21,327 bases of DNA from Cyclostephanos tholiformis (GCA_036939975.1 JALLPB010000172.1:1-21327); one strand, 5' to 3'. Numbered from the stretch's first letter, positions 10,518 to 19,763 are shown. Numbers and translations: made by a program. The notes: generated by a model from the sequence alone, not told the origin.

Positions 10518-10798
10518 TTATACACAAAAGAGGAGCCCACAAAACCAATTTCATTGATGGTACTCATTACTCCTCTTTCAGACAAACTTTCAACAAGATG
10601 TTTCACTTGAGGTGAATACCTGCCACATGCACAGGATTGCTAACCTTCACAGGCCTTGAGTCATATAACACAAATAAGGAGTCCACAAAACCAATTTCTT
10701 TGATGGTACTCATTATTCTTTCAAACAAACTTTCAACAAGAAGACATTTCACTTTAGGTGAGAACCCCCCATAAGCACAAGAGTAACCTTCATAGGTC
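10518..10798 (-). repeat. Tandem direct duplication, period 146 bp
   Basis: Two adjacent diverged copies occupy about 10518-10656 and 10662-10798. The landmark GAG(C/T)CCACAAAACCAATTTC starts at 10533 and at 10679, exactly 146 bp apart, and both copies continue through GATGGTACTCATTA and AAACTTTCAACAAGA. On the minus strand both encode the same peptide theme, VESLSERGVMSTINEIGFV and VESLFERIMSTIKEIGFV. The 146-bp period is not a multiple of three, so the two copies are read in different frames. Confidence 0.8.
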
Positions 10799-11414
10799 AT
10801 GCAAAGATTGATCACCACGATTAGGTTATCACCCAAAGAAGCAACATCAGCGAGCTGGCAGATTGGTTCTGCAGTGAAGAGATCATGTGAATAGTAATGA
10901 TGAGCACAAAGAACTGTTTTAAACCTTGTAATCAGCACTGTTTTGTTGATTGCCTTAATTGCTTGTGGATCCTTCCTAGCCACCTTGGTTACAAATTAAC
11001 AGGATACACATGTGAGGATGCCATGTGTAAATTCTTCAACTCTTTCTTCTGACCAAATTTTATACTCCACAGAAACATCATTCAACAATAAACAATAGCC
11101 ATCCTCAACTCCACACTAAAGCTTAGAGATGTTGTCTAGATTTTCTCAGGACAGCTTATTGAAATAGTTCGGGTTAACACCCATCAAATCTAACAACAAT
11201 TGCCTGATTTTATTGGCCTCTTCATTGATCGCTCCATCCAGATGCTTCCCTTTGATACATTCATGGTAAAGCTAGACAAGGTATATCTTAAACAGAGGAA
11301 GAGTTGAATTCATTTCCTTCAGTTGATCAGCTTTGGAACACCCACAACATAATTCAGACAAACAAAATTTATTTAATGAAGAAACTGGTCTTATGGTCTC
11401 CACATCCATGGCTC

Positions 11415-11740
11415 ATCATTCTCCTCTTTGTGATGGACTCTAGCTCAACCTTGCAAGAATTCATGGTGTCATTGGCCTCATTGTTCTTCTTGGTGAGGGA
11501 CTCGTCTAGCTTGGCCTTGATAGAATTCATGGTGTCAGCGACCTCATTGTTCGTCTCGTTGAGAGACTCTCTCTTGGCATTGATTGAATTAACAGTGTCA
11601 ATGGCCTCATTGTTCTTCTTGGTGACAGACTTTAGCTTGGCTATGATTGAATTAACTTAACAATCAACAGTGTCAATGGCCTCATTGTTCTTCTTGGTGA
11701 GGGCCTCTAGCTCAGCCTTGAGAGAATTCACTATTGCATT
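11415..11740 (-). repeat. Degenerate ~63-75 bp tandem repeats encoding a coiled coil
   Basis: The plus-strand landmark (G/A)CCTCATTGTTC recurs at 11475, 11541, 11604 and 11679, spaced 66, 63 and 75 bp. On the minus strand each unit encodes about 21-25 residues of the type AKLxSLTKKNNEAIDTVNSI. Sixty-three bases is three heptads, fitting a coiled coil. The 75-bp interval contains a 12-base insertion relative to its neighbour that brings in a TAA stop at 11657-11659. Confidence 0.7.
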
Positions 11741-12092
11741 CTTCTGGTTCATTACATCCTTCAACAAGATAAATAGTGATTTTGTCTCAAGCTGTTCTAA
11801 CTCCTCACTTCTGTTTTCCAAACAATTGATGATTTCTGATTCTCATAAAAGTACTCATTTCAGTCATCTGTATTTCTTATTCAAGCTTTATGACAATGCA
11901 TGGACTAAGTCAACAACAATGATGAATTGACTTGGCCAGTGGACAATGTGGCCACATCATAAGCAAACATGATGTATGATGGTAGTGGGGGTAGTTGGGT
12001 GGTGATCTAAAAAATCAATATCTCCAATACTTTTTTAGCCAGTTTTAATAATATTGAGACGAGAAGAATTAGCAAAAAAATAATCAAAATAA

Positions 12093-12443
12093 GTAAGGTC
12101 GCTTGACCAGATCAACCAATTGTCAAGGGAGCTCAGACAGCTCAAAGGCACCTTGTGGAACTGACCAGAAATCAATTCACGATTTGCTCAGAAGTCAAAG
12201 AAAACAAGAAAAGAAAGTCTGACCAGAAATCCGGTGAACCAACAAAAGAACCATGGCCAAACCAAACCCATTCAAGAATTGAAACATGAATTCCACTATG
12301 ATAGATTGTGCAAATGCAGACATGAAACAAACAACAGAAAAGCTTTGAAAGCAAAGCAAAAGAGAGCAAAGAAGGATAGAAGAAAGACAAAGAAGAAAAA
12401 AAAAGCAAAGGATTGGTTGAAATTCTTAAAGATAAGCACTTAA
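12093..12443 (+). pseudogene. Basic plus-strand remnant with one in-frame stop
   Basis: This frame is open from 12093 to a TAA at 12441-12443 except for a TGA at 12162-12164. The first part reads SLDQINQLSRELRQLKGTLW, like a short coiled coil. The later part contains FHYDRLCKCRHETNN followed by a Lys/Arg-rich tail ending KDWLKFLK. There is no ATG at the beginning, and the purine-rich DNA by itself favours long Lys/Arg frames, so coding origin is uncertain. It runs opposite to the decayed minus-strand gene next to it. I recognise no family. Confidence 0.3.
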
Positions 12444-12985
12444 GACCATGGGGGGGAATATCCTATGCTCGAATGACATACAAAAAACCTCTGCTAAGTG
12501 CAATAAGTTTTTTATCATTTGAATATCGCTAGAGCTAGAAAGTATAATCATCAAAATAAATCACCATTGTCAATTTAACCAACTAAAGAGTCCATGCCTA
12601 AAGGGCTTATGACATTTTGGATAACGAAGCGTCGTCATACTGGTGATGGGACAATCTCCCCTAGATTACTTCTGCCAAGTAAAGTCATAGCTGCATTTTA
12701 CCAAACAGTGCTGCAGTTCTTAATATTACTATTCCGTAATATTATCTACCCATCTCTTCATCTCATCGATGAGTTTAACTCCTCCTCCTGACGATGACGG
12801 GGTGCTTTCAGCGTTTTTTTAACGGCGTGGATTTAAATCACCAACTGATGCCTTGCACCCGCATTTGATTTGAGCTCAACGAAAATTGGTGCATCGACTC
12901 TCGGGCGTACCGTCCTGTGGGCAACAGCGGCAGCGCTGATGAAAGAGGTGCCACGATGGATTGTCCCAAAGTTTGGGAATACACG
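12444..12985. other. AT-rich spacer at the right edge of the decayed island, no gene seen
   Basis: Nothing coding is supported here. A 9-bp perfect inverted repeat, TAATATTAC at 12721-12729 and GTAATATTA at 12736-12744 with a six-base loop, is the only obvious structure. Base composition returns towards that of the flanking genes after about 12780. The last part presumably contains the 3' UTR of FPG, which is transcribed towards it. Confidence 0.5.
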
Positions 12986-14251
12986 TTAATGACTGATACG
13001 AAGCCTCCTGCTCATCCTTGTTGGCTGAGTTGGTTTCAAAGTTGCCCCCTCTTCATTAACTTTCCTCTTCTTGCCAAGTTTATTGGAGGCAGAACTACTT
13101 GTAGTAGGGGTCACTTTCTGATTCTGATCGGCATCCTTAAGGTTTACCTTTCTAATCGTCCCCTTCTCCTTCTTAGCACGATGAGCGCTCGACCTAGCCA
13201 ATTTCTTTTGTATCGATGGAACAATGGCGGACGACCTCCCACCCGACTGGATGAATTTTATCGACCGACCATGGACATCCTTTGCCATCAAATTCCCTCC
13301 AAAGCCGTTCCTCCACCTCCGATGGAACAGCCAATCGTCCGGAAAATCGACGTTCGCATCCAGGCACGTAACGGCCATGGATAGAATGTGGTGCAACTCG
13401 TCCACGAGCGCACATGCTTCGGTCATGTTCAGGTACGTCTGATCTGGATGGATGCGACATCTATAGAGCAGCTCGTCGGCGACCCAATTTCCCACCCCGC
13501 TGACTACAGCGCGTTGATCGAGCAAGAGACCCTTGATGCCCTTCTTCCTGTTCATCAATCCCTCCACGATGGTCGATGTTTCGGTCATCGTACCACCGAC
13601 CTCGATGAAACGGCGGCGGCGAGCGGACCCCGATGCCTCCAACGCGTCGGGTGCAATATCCCGAAATGTCGGTATGCGATCCTCCTCCCACAAATGCTCG
13701 TCTTGGCCGTCGTCATCATCATTCTCCTCCTCCATTCCTTTCCCCTTCCCCGGTGCGTCGACCAACACGCTACCGAACCGCCTCGGATCCGAGAAGGCTG
13801 CCTCCGTCCCGTTTTTCGTCGCCCTCAATATCAGATGCGTGTGCGACGGGGGGTACGATTCGTCCCCCGATAGCGATTCCAATTTCGGCACGCCGCGATC
13901 CGGCGATGAGATCCGTCCCGTCATGCCCATGTGCAACGAGAGGTATATCGTCGGCTCCTTCCCGGATATTGTCATAATCGCATCGTCGTCGTCGTCGCCG
14001 GACCTCTCCACCACCGGACCGTCGTCGTCGAGCTTCTCGATAACATCCCTCGTCAGGATAATGCACAGTACCTTGCCCTTCCTGAGCACTTTCTTGATAT
14101 CGTACTTACCCACGTTGATCAGGTCCACGACGTGACGGGATGGGAATCGCTTCGTCGGGAGCGGGGGAGGACAATGCAATGCGATGGGACCCCCACCGAC
14201 AAGCGGGAGGAGGATGCGGCGATAGTGTTCCACTTCCGGTAGCTCCGGCAT
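12986..14251 (-). CDS. FPG: Formamidopyrimidine-DNA glycosylase, zincless-finger eukaryotic type
   Basis: A bifunctional base-excision-repair enzyme that removes oxidised purines such as FapyG and then cleaves the abasic site by beta/delta elimination. Intronless, 421 residues. The start is fixed by MPELPEVE, because the Fpg/Nei nucleophile is the proline after the initiator Met (P2) with E3. K60, or K58 two residues earlier, is the likely counterpart of the catalytic Lys57 of the bacterial enzyme. Other family blocks are LHMGMTGR (107-113), FSDPRRFG (153-160) and the helix-two-turn-helix around VVSGVGNWVADE (249-260). FIQSGGRSSAIVPSIQ (333-348) matches the zincless finger of plant and fungal FPGs in place of the bacterial four-Cys zinc finger. 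Acidic insertions lie at 75-90 and 170-195. A basic tail with KLGKKRKV (391-398) looks like a nuclear localisation signal. It diverges from the coiled-coil gene. Confidence 0.95.
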   Translation of the reverse strand: MPELPEVEHYRRILLPLVGGGPIALHCPPPLPTKRFPSRHVVDLINVGKYDIKKVLRKGKVLCIILTRDVIEKLDDDGPVVERSGDDDDDAIMTISGKEPTIYLSLHMGMTGRISSPDRGVPKLESLSGDESYPPSHTHLILRATKNGTEAAFSDPRRFGSVLVDAPGKGKGMEEENDDDDGQDEHLWEEDRIPTFRDIAPDALEASGSARRRRFIEVGGTMTETSTIVEGLMNRKKGIKGLLLDQRAVVSGVGNWVADELLYRCRIHPDQTYLNMTEACALVDELHHILSMAVTCLDANVDFPDDWLFHRRWRNGFGGNLMAKDVHGRSIKFIQSGGRSSAIVPSIQKKLARSSAHRAKKEKGTIRKVNLKDADQNQKVTPTTSSSASNKLGKKRKVNEEGATLKPTQPTRMSRRLRISH

Positions 14252-14715
14252 TCGTTGTCTGCGGCGGCGGCGGGGGGGGGGGGGGCGGGGCGGTCTCCGT
14301 TGAAAGAAGGACAGATTGTATGGTTGAGATGTGCCGAGGCTGTCGAGCTACCTACTTATCGAGGATGAGGGAAATGGAAGAATTTTGACCAAGCTCAAGG
14401 CAAGCGCCCCCCCCTCACTAAGCTAAAATGAGGGCAAGCCCCCTTAATTCCCTCAACCTCAACTTAGACGTGTGTAGGAATTTCATACTATTGTCGTCTC
14501 TCATTTTTTTGTTGGAGATCAGACGACCGACCGTTGCCGAGCCATATTTTCTTTTTTTCGAAAACTTGAGAAAGGCGCAGCATGTGCGAGGGACCTCCTC
14601 TTGTTCAAGAGGAAAGAGAGGAGAGACGAGAGCAGCGTGAAAAGACCAGCTCCTTTTGAACTTCACAAGCATATGTCATCTCGAGACCGTAGCGCTGAGA
14701 TCCGAGTGCGACGTG
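14252..14715. promoter_or_regulatory. Divergent spacer between FPG and the coiled-coil gene, with dispersed repeat copy
   Basis: It must hold the promoters of both flanking genes. Close to the FPG start is a (GCG)n stretch running into 14 consecutive G (14272-14285) on the plus strand. At 14350-14377 and 14450-14479 are sequences related to the ends of the small element near 20.2-20.4 kb (described there). No TATA box is evident. Confidence 0.4.
14450..14479 (+). repeat. Dispersed repeat end, CCCTCAACCTCA copy
   Basis: CCCTCAACCTCA at 14450-14461, with GTAGGAA 12 bases later, repeats the left end of the 20194-20413 element. Upstream similarity extends outward: about 21 of 23 bases from the CCCCC tract through CCTCA match the reverse complement of the other end of that element. 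A second related sequence, CCTACT then GAGGATGAGGGAAATG with a four-base insertion, lies at 14352-14375 in the opposite sense. Confidence 0.55.
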
Positions 14716-17265
14716 ATGATAGGGATAGGTCAGATGCTCCTCTCCTCGAAAAAGGACAAGGCCGCCGTCCGTCCATCGACGGCGCCCACCGAGCCGTCCC
14801 AACAACCGCCCGAGCACCCCCCGCGGCAGATAGGCTCCGCTGCCTCGGCGACCTCCGAACTCCTGCAGTTGCGAATTGAAAATTCCGACCTGCGGAGACG
14901 TCTCGAGGATGCCTTATCCCACCAAGACGAATCCAAGATGGAGCTACTTCAGTTGCTCGAGGAGCAAACATCGCAGACTAATCACCTGCAGTCCAAGTGC
15001 GACGAGCTCGCTGTGGGATTCGTGGAAATAGACAAGGAACGCCGTTTATTGCGCAAGTCGGCCGATGACGTGAGGACCGATGCCATGCTCGAGGTAGAGC
15101 AAACTAGAGCCGAGTGCGAAAAGCGAACCGGGAGGCTCGAGCGTCATATCAAAATGAGAGAGAAGGAGGTGGAAACGTTGGCCGAGCGGATTCGCGAACA
15201 GGAACGACGCATCGAGGTTGTGGTTTGCGAGAACAACGGCCGTCAAGCGAAGGTGGAAGCATTGGAGGACGAGTTGGAGGGATTGATTAGGATTGTTCAG
15301 AGTGAGCGGGAGGAGAGGAAGAAGATGAGCGCCGAGCATGAAAAGTCCATGGAGGTGGCGCGGACGGAGTTGCAGGAAAGGAGGGAGAGCGAGTTAGGCC
15401 TGAAACAGCAAGTCCAGGACCTGCAGCAGACGATGGATGCCGAGAAAGAGAGAAGCAGATCGCGAGAAGAGGCGCTTAAGAGGGATCTGGATGGAAAGGT
15501 AACTGATATGGCCAACCTGCTACAGGATCAAACATTGTCGAAAATTGAGCATGAGCAGGCTCTTCAGACTATACAAGACAATCTTGTGGCTCAAAAGGTC
15601 GCATTTGAAACTCTTCGAAACGAAAAAGATGGAATTATCAATGCTTTACAATTGAAAGTCGATGAGAAATCTGCCGCTATCTTGTGTCTCAAGTCGGAGA
15701 TGAATCAACTCGAAGCGAATTTCCTCCAATCAAGCGACGCCGTATCTCAATTAAAGGGTGACTTGAATGACCTGCGATCATCTCATCAGATGGCGCAAGA
15801 AGAGCTCAAGGCTACCATATATTTGCTTGAAAAGGAGAACGGAGAGTTGGCCGACAAAGCGGTGCAGCTTGTTAACTCGACGGAAAAATTAGGCGATCTC
15901 CAGGCGAAGCATACCGCTTTGCAGACCAGTTATGCGTCGCTGGTACAAGAACATTCTGTGCTAAGGCAACAGCTTTCTGAGCTAGAAGGTCAAATGGAAC
16001 GAACAATGGCAGCATTTAGCGAAGAGAAGAATGCGGGTAACAAGTTGCGTTCGCAGCTACGCGAGCTGAACATTCAACTAAAAGAGGATTGCTCAGCGCG
16101 AAATAATGAAAAACTCACTCTGGAGAGAGAGTTAGCGGGTGCAAATGATGTCATTTTGAAAATTCAGGAGGAGGCAAAGGCACTCCGTGCTAGGTTAGAG
16201 GCTGAGGTAAGTAGTCATAGGACTGAAGTGGAATCTTTGAGGACCGAGCACGCAGCACAAATCATGACCATAGAGACGAGTGGTGCTGACGTTGTGAGTG
16301 ACTTGGAAGATACCATTGTCGCGTTGAGAAAGGAACTTGCTGATAATATTCTGAAGCATGGCGAGGCCTTTATCGAGTTGAAATTTGAGAAGGAGCGGGT
16401 GGAATGTGCCTTGTCCGATAGAGAAAAAGTCATCATGGACAATCAAGATAAAATCGAAAAGCTCACTTCCTATGCGAAAGAACGGAAGGAGGAGGCTAAG
16501 TTGGTCATGAACGATTTGGCACGTGTCCGGAGAGAATGCGAGGATGAAACGTCTAAAATTCGTGAGGAGTTGCAAAATTCTCGAGTATTGCATGACAAAG
16601 AATTATTCCAACTGCAAAACATTAATGAGAATCTTCGATCGGAACTGGCGGCTGCGAAAGAACAACTTTCCACCAAGGATGAGGAGTTCGACCGCGCTAG
16701 AGCCACACTGTCCGAGCGCACAAACCTGCTACGCAACATGGTGAATCAGACCAAATCCTATCAGAGCGATTATGAGCGTGAGTACGCACGTGCAAACGCA
16801 TTGGAGGAGGCAGTCTTAACTTACAAGAGGCAATTGAATGACGCGCACAATGCGAGCCAGCGTCTGGAACAAGAAATTCACGATAAGGATACTCAGTATT
16901 GCGATGCCATACGGAATGAACGACATCAGCAAAAGGCAATGAAGGTCGAGTTTGAATCGTTACGCAAATCGATGGAAGAAGTGCTACGCAAAAATGCTGA
17001 GATGGAGAAAAATGCTGAGATGTTGAAGGACAAGGTGTCGAGGCAGGAAAAATACATTGGGAGATTGCAAGATCGTGAAAAGCAAAACCGACGATCGACT
17101 AACATGAGCAGTAAGACATCGGGAATAGCACGACCTTCAACAGCGAGTTTGCGCCAGACAAAATCACCAATACGTGCTAAGGAACGTCTTACAAACAAGA
17201 GCTTAAGTGGTCATACTCTTCCCTATAATAACGCAGATGAGAATGGAGCACCAAATGTTGTGTAA
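14716..17265 (+). CDS. Long coiled-coil protein of unknown specific role
   Basis: Single-exon frame, 849 residues from the first in-frame ATG (14716); an in-frame stop lies at 14638. ATG at 14734 (MLLSSKKDKAA) is an alternative start. After a Pro/Ser-rich N-terminus of about 45 residues, almost the whole protein to about residue 785 is a continuous charged, Leu-rich, Gly-poor helix with heptad spacing, typical of a rod-like coiled coil. A short internal repeat KNAEMEKNAEM is near the end of the rod. The last 65 residues are basic and Ser/Thr-rich (STNMSSKTSGIARPSTASLR), as in microtubule- or centrosome-associated tails. Similarity to myosin, SMC or golgin rods would be compositional; no motor, ATPase or GRIP motif is visible. 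A role at basal body, cytoskeleton or Golgi is only a guess. An AATAAA signal is at 17508-17513. A small upstream exon cannot be excluded. Confidence 0.8.
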   Translation: MIGIGQMLLSSKKDKAAVRPSTAPTEPSQQPPEHPPRQIGSAASATSELLQLRIENSDLRRRLEDALSHQDESKMELLQLLEEQTSQTNHLQSKCDELAVGFVEIDKERRLLRKSADDVRTDAMLEVEQTRAECEKRTGRLERHIKMREKEVETLAERIREQERRIEVVVCENNGRQAKVEALEDELEGLIRIVQSEREERKKMSAEHEKSMEVARTELQERRESELGLKQQVQDLQQTMDAEKERSRSREEALKRDLDGKVTDMANLLQDQTLSKIEHEQALQTIQDNLVAQKVAFETLRNEKDGIINALQLKVDEKSAAILCLKSEMNQLEANFLQSSDAVSQLKGDLNDLRSSHQMAQEELKATIYLLEKENGELADKAVQLVNSTEKLGDLQAKHTALQTSYASLVQEHSVLRQQLSELEGQMERTMAAFSEEKNAGNKLRSQLRELNIQLKEDCSARNNEKLTLERELAGANDVILKIQEEAKALRARLEAEVSSHRTEVESLRTEHAAQIMTIETSGADVVSDLEDTIVALRKELADNILKHGEAFIELKFEKERVECALSDREKVIMDNQDKIEKLTSYAKERKEEAKLVMNDLARVRRECEDETSKIREELQNSRVLHDKELFQLQNINENLRSELAAAKEQLSTKDEEFDRARATLSERTNLLRNMVNQTKSYQSDYEREYARANALEEAVLTYKRQLNDAHNASQRLEQEIHDKDTQYCDAIRNERHQQKAMKVEFESLRKSMEEVLRKNAEMEKNAEMLKDKVSRQEKYIGRLQDREKQNRRSTNMSSKTSGIARPSTASLRQTKSPIRAKERLTNKSLSGHTLPYNNADENGAPNVV

Positions 17266-18113
17266 AGGACACATTAGAACTTTTCCACAAGTCCAGACGA
17301 GTCAACTCCATTGCTGTGATGATTCTATTGAATTTTATAATCAGCGCGAATTTATAGTTTGAACTTGATCGCAGATCTCTTCTTTTGCTCACTTCAGGTA
17401 ATTAGATTCTCATAATGCAGTCAAGAGTGGTAAATATAAAAATGTAGGACTAACGGAGATGGCTACTATTGCTGCTTTACATTTAACCTCATTAAGAAAA
17501 CCTGATAAATAAACTGTGGTTTCTTGCCAAACAAAAATCTCAATCATATGTTTCAACAGATCAAACTTTTACACCCAGGTGTGAGTGGTGATGTTGCCAT
17601 GTGGTCGCTGGCAGTGGACTCCGCATGCAGTCACTGTCAGGGGCAGTGATAGTGACAGTGATAAAGATGGTTCAACTTGACTTAACAAGAAATGTAGATG
17701 ATTATGTTGTTCTATGCGAATACGACAACATAGTGAGGCCCTGTAAAACCAAAAGCTTTACTGAAACTATGATATTGCTTCGGATCTAATGACCGTATCG
17801 AACATGGGAGGTTGCCTTCCATGGAGTTGACCTACCGACTTGGGAGGATAAACACTACGATACCTAATTTAAAATAAAATTTGTACGACTATATGGCTGA
17901 TTTTAACGATTTTTCTATTGCAAAATACAAATGCAAAATTGTGGACTAATACCAACTCAAAAACGCCCAATCGCGAATTCCAATCCGTATCGAAAAATAA
18001 CACTAAAAAATTGCCTTGGAAAGTGAGGCAGCTGGGACGCAACTATTCGATCATGGTCTAATGACTTCTCCCCCAAAAAACTTAGGGCGGTGTGGGCATC
18101 AGCGGTGGAGTAT
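17266..18113. other. Convergent AT-rich spacer, no gene seen
   Basis: Both flanking genes end here, so it holds their 3' UTRs. A candidate AATAAA for the coiled-coil gene lies at 17508-17513. An inverted repeat TCACTGTC (17631-17638) / GACAGTGA (17654-17661) with a 15-base loop lies amid several CAGTG/CACTG copies. The only sizeable frame (17601-17789) has no recognisable features. No tRNA-like cloverleaf was found. Confidence 0.5.
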
Positions 18114-19763
18114 TTACTCGACAACCTTGATGTTCTTCTCTGAGACATATTCCATGAATTGATTGAATTCTGCCTCTGAGTTCGTATCTGTACCCTTGTC
18201 AGAGGCCTCCGCATCTTTCTCGGGTACAGTTAGGGTGCCATTGACAGTTCCCAGTTTCTTCCAGGCGGCGATTACCTCCGGGCTGTCTTGGCCAAAAAGA
18301 AGTCCTCGGTGTCCTTTGATACTGATGCAGAAACACGAAACTCCTGCAACAATTACAACTGATGCCATGAGGTTGAATGCTTGATGCTCTGACAAATTGC
18401 GGAATCCCAACCCGAAGAAGACAGCTCCCAGATTGCCTCCAGCTCCAACAATACCAGATATCGATCCGGTGACAGGTGGGTTGATGTAGGGAACAATACC
18501 AAATGCCGAACCGTTTGCAGCCTGGCAGAACAAACCAAAGATGGTCATGATGGTGATCGCCCCCCCAAGTGTGTGAACGTTGGCGAGGATGAAGATAGAG
18601 ATTCCCTCACCAATCAACAAAAATGCCTGCCACGAAAGACGGCCTTTCATTCCTGCTTTGGCATTGCCAATATCAGAAATTATTCCCCCAGCGGCACGTG
18701 AGAAGACGTTCATCCAGCCGAAGATAGAAGCGAGAGCAGCAGCCCTCTCGGTGGTGAGGTCGAAATTATCTTGGAAGTAATGAGCAGCAGCGTGGAAGGT
18801 GGTAAGTTCAACACCAAAGGAGCAGGCATACTGAAGGGCCATAATCCAAGTGTTTAAGTTCAAGGCGCCAGTGCGGAAGGATGCAGATGCAGAGACCTCG
18901 GGCATTGTTCCATTCTTCTTCATCTCTGCGTAGTTGCCCTTGGGTGAATCATCACTGACTATGATGGTGATGATTCCGACAACGAAAGTGATCGCAGCTG
19001 GTACAAGACTGACCGTTCTCCATGCCATATCAGCAGTCATTGATTTCTTGAAGAGGGGAAAGAGAACCGATCCCATGATGAGCTGAGTAACTCCACCGCC
19101 GAGGTTGCCCCAGCCTGCAGTAACAGCGTTAGCAGTTCCGACTACTTCCTTGGTGAACATCGAAGACGTCCAGTACTGACACATAACGAAGGTCGATCCA
19201 GCAAATCCGATGAAAAAGCGAATGACGTAGAGTGAAGCTGCATTGTTCGCGAGGCCCGTACAGGCAGTTGGGATTGATGCGAACATGAGCATGCCTCCCA
19301 TGCTTAATCGAGCGCCGTATTTGTCACAGACTGGCCCTAGGAGGAAACGCAAGAAGATAGTACCGGAGACGGCAATGATATTGGAAGTCCAGACCTGCTG
19401 CTTGCTAAGGCCAAGAGATATCTTCACCTCAGACATGAGTGGGGCAAGGGCGAACCAGATGAAGAAGGCGCAGAAGAAAGAGAGCCACGCCATGTGGAAC
19501 GCACGCATGTGTGGGCGTTTTCCACTGAATAACTTGATTTGCGTGGACTTGTCATTTTGCTTGGGGTCTACCTTGCAGTCGTAGGTGCTGTATTTCTTGA
19601 TTTCTTGAGCCTACGATGACGCATATCAATATAAAATGTAGGGTGAGGCCTGAGGCCATACGCCATGTTTTCCGAAGACAAAAATAGAACGGAGAATGAA
19701 CAGCAAGCATTGTCATCAGAACCGATTGATCCAACTTACCGCGCCTGAGCTAACTTCCGTCAT
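18114..19763 (-). CDS. NRT2: High-affinity nitrate/nitrite transporter, MFS NNP family
   Basis: Imports nitrate by proton or sodium symport across the plasma membrane, the first step of nitrate assimilation. Two exons: a mini-exon 19763-19740 (MTEVSSGA) and 19610-18114, separated by a 129-nt GTAAGT...TAG intron in phase 0, giving 506 residues. The mini-exon was needed because the main exon is open upstream of its first Met through KYSTYDCKVDPKQ and IKLFSGKRPHMRAFH, which match the N-terminus of diatom NRT2 proteins. Twelve hydrophobic segments are visible. Signatures are the MFS loop GPVCDKYGAR, NNP motif AGWGNLGGG (173-181) and the second glycine-rich motif GIVGAGGNLGAVFFG (394-408). KEVVGTANAVTAGWGN and the central SDDSPKGNY loop are also typical. 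The acidic C-terminal tail is cytosolic. Expression is probably nitrogen-regulated as in other algae, but no known element was identified upstream. Confidence 0.96.

Larger units (their letters stand above)
10118..11890 (-). pseudogene. Decayed gene with coiled-coil repeats and an unknown C-terminal region
   Basis: The minus strand carries a protein-like reading path broken by stops and frame changes. From about 11850 to 11400 it reads a coiled coil with repeats of the type KKNNEAIDTVNSI, with stops at 11657-11659 and 11369-11371. In another frame from about 11365 to 10603 it reads an unknown globular-looking sequence (for example NEEANKIRQLLLDLMGV and GVEDGYCLLLNDVSVEY) with four stops at 11272-11274, 11146-11148, 11116-11118 and 10996-10998. 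The last two blocks are cleaner: an uninterrupted 126-codon frame (10983-10603), then a 162-codon frame (10606-10118) ending near a run of hydrophobic and acidic helices. I recognise no domain. Low GC compared with flanking genes suggests separate origin. Some stops could lie in unrecognised introns, so a living gene with a truncated C-terminal product is not fully excluded. Confidence 0.5.

Noticed and set aside
12721..12744. TAATATTAC inverted repeat resembling a CRESS-DNA/geminivirus replication origin
   Set aside because: The nonanucleotide sits in the stem, not the loop, there is no Rep-like frame nearby, and AT-rich DNA gives such palindromes by chance.
13388..14135. Overlapping plus-strand frames of 161 and 200 codons
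   Set aside because: Antisense to FPG; Ser/Pro/Arg-rich composition follows from the FPG codons on the other strand.
14656..14715. N-terminal extension of the coiled-coil protein from 14656
   Set aside because: The extension begins with TTG, not ATG, and an in-frame stop lies at 14638; an upstream exon is possible but unsupported.
14601..14879. 92-codon plus-strand frame ahead of the coiled-coil gene
   Set aside because: It overlaps the first codons of the coiled-coil protein in a different frame and ends without any match; the coiled-coil frame is far longer and structured.
17631..17661. Hairpin as a bacterial-type terminator or small RNA
   Set aside because: Only 8 bp of stem with a 15-base loop in AT-rich eukaryotic spacer, and no T tract follows.
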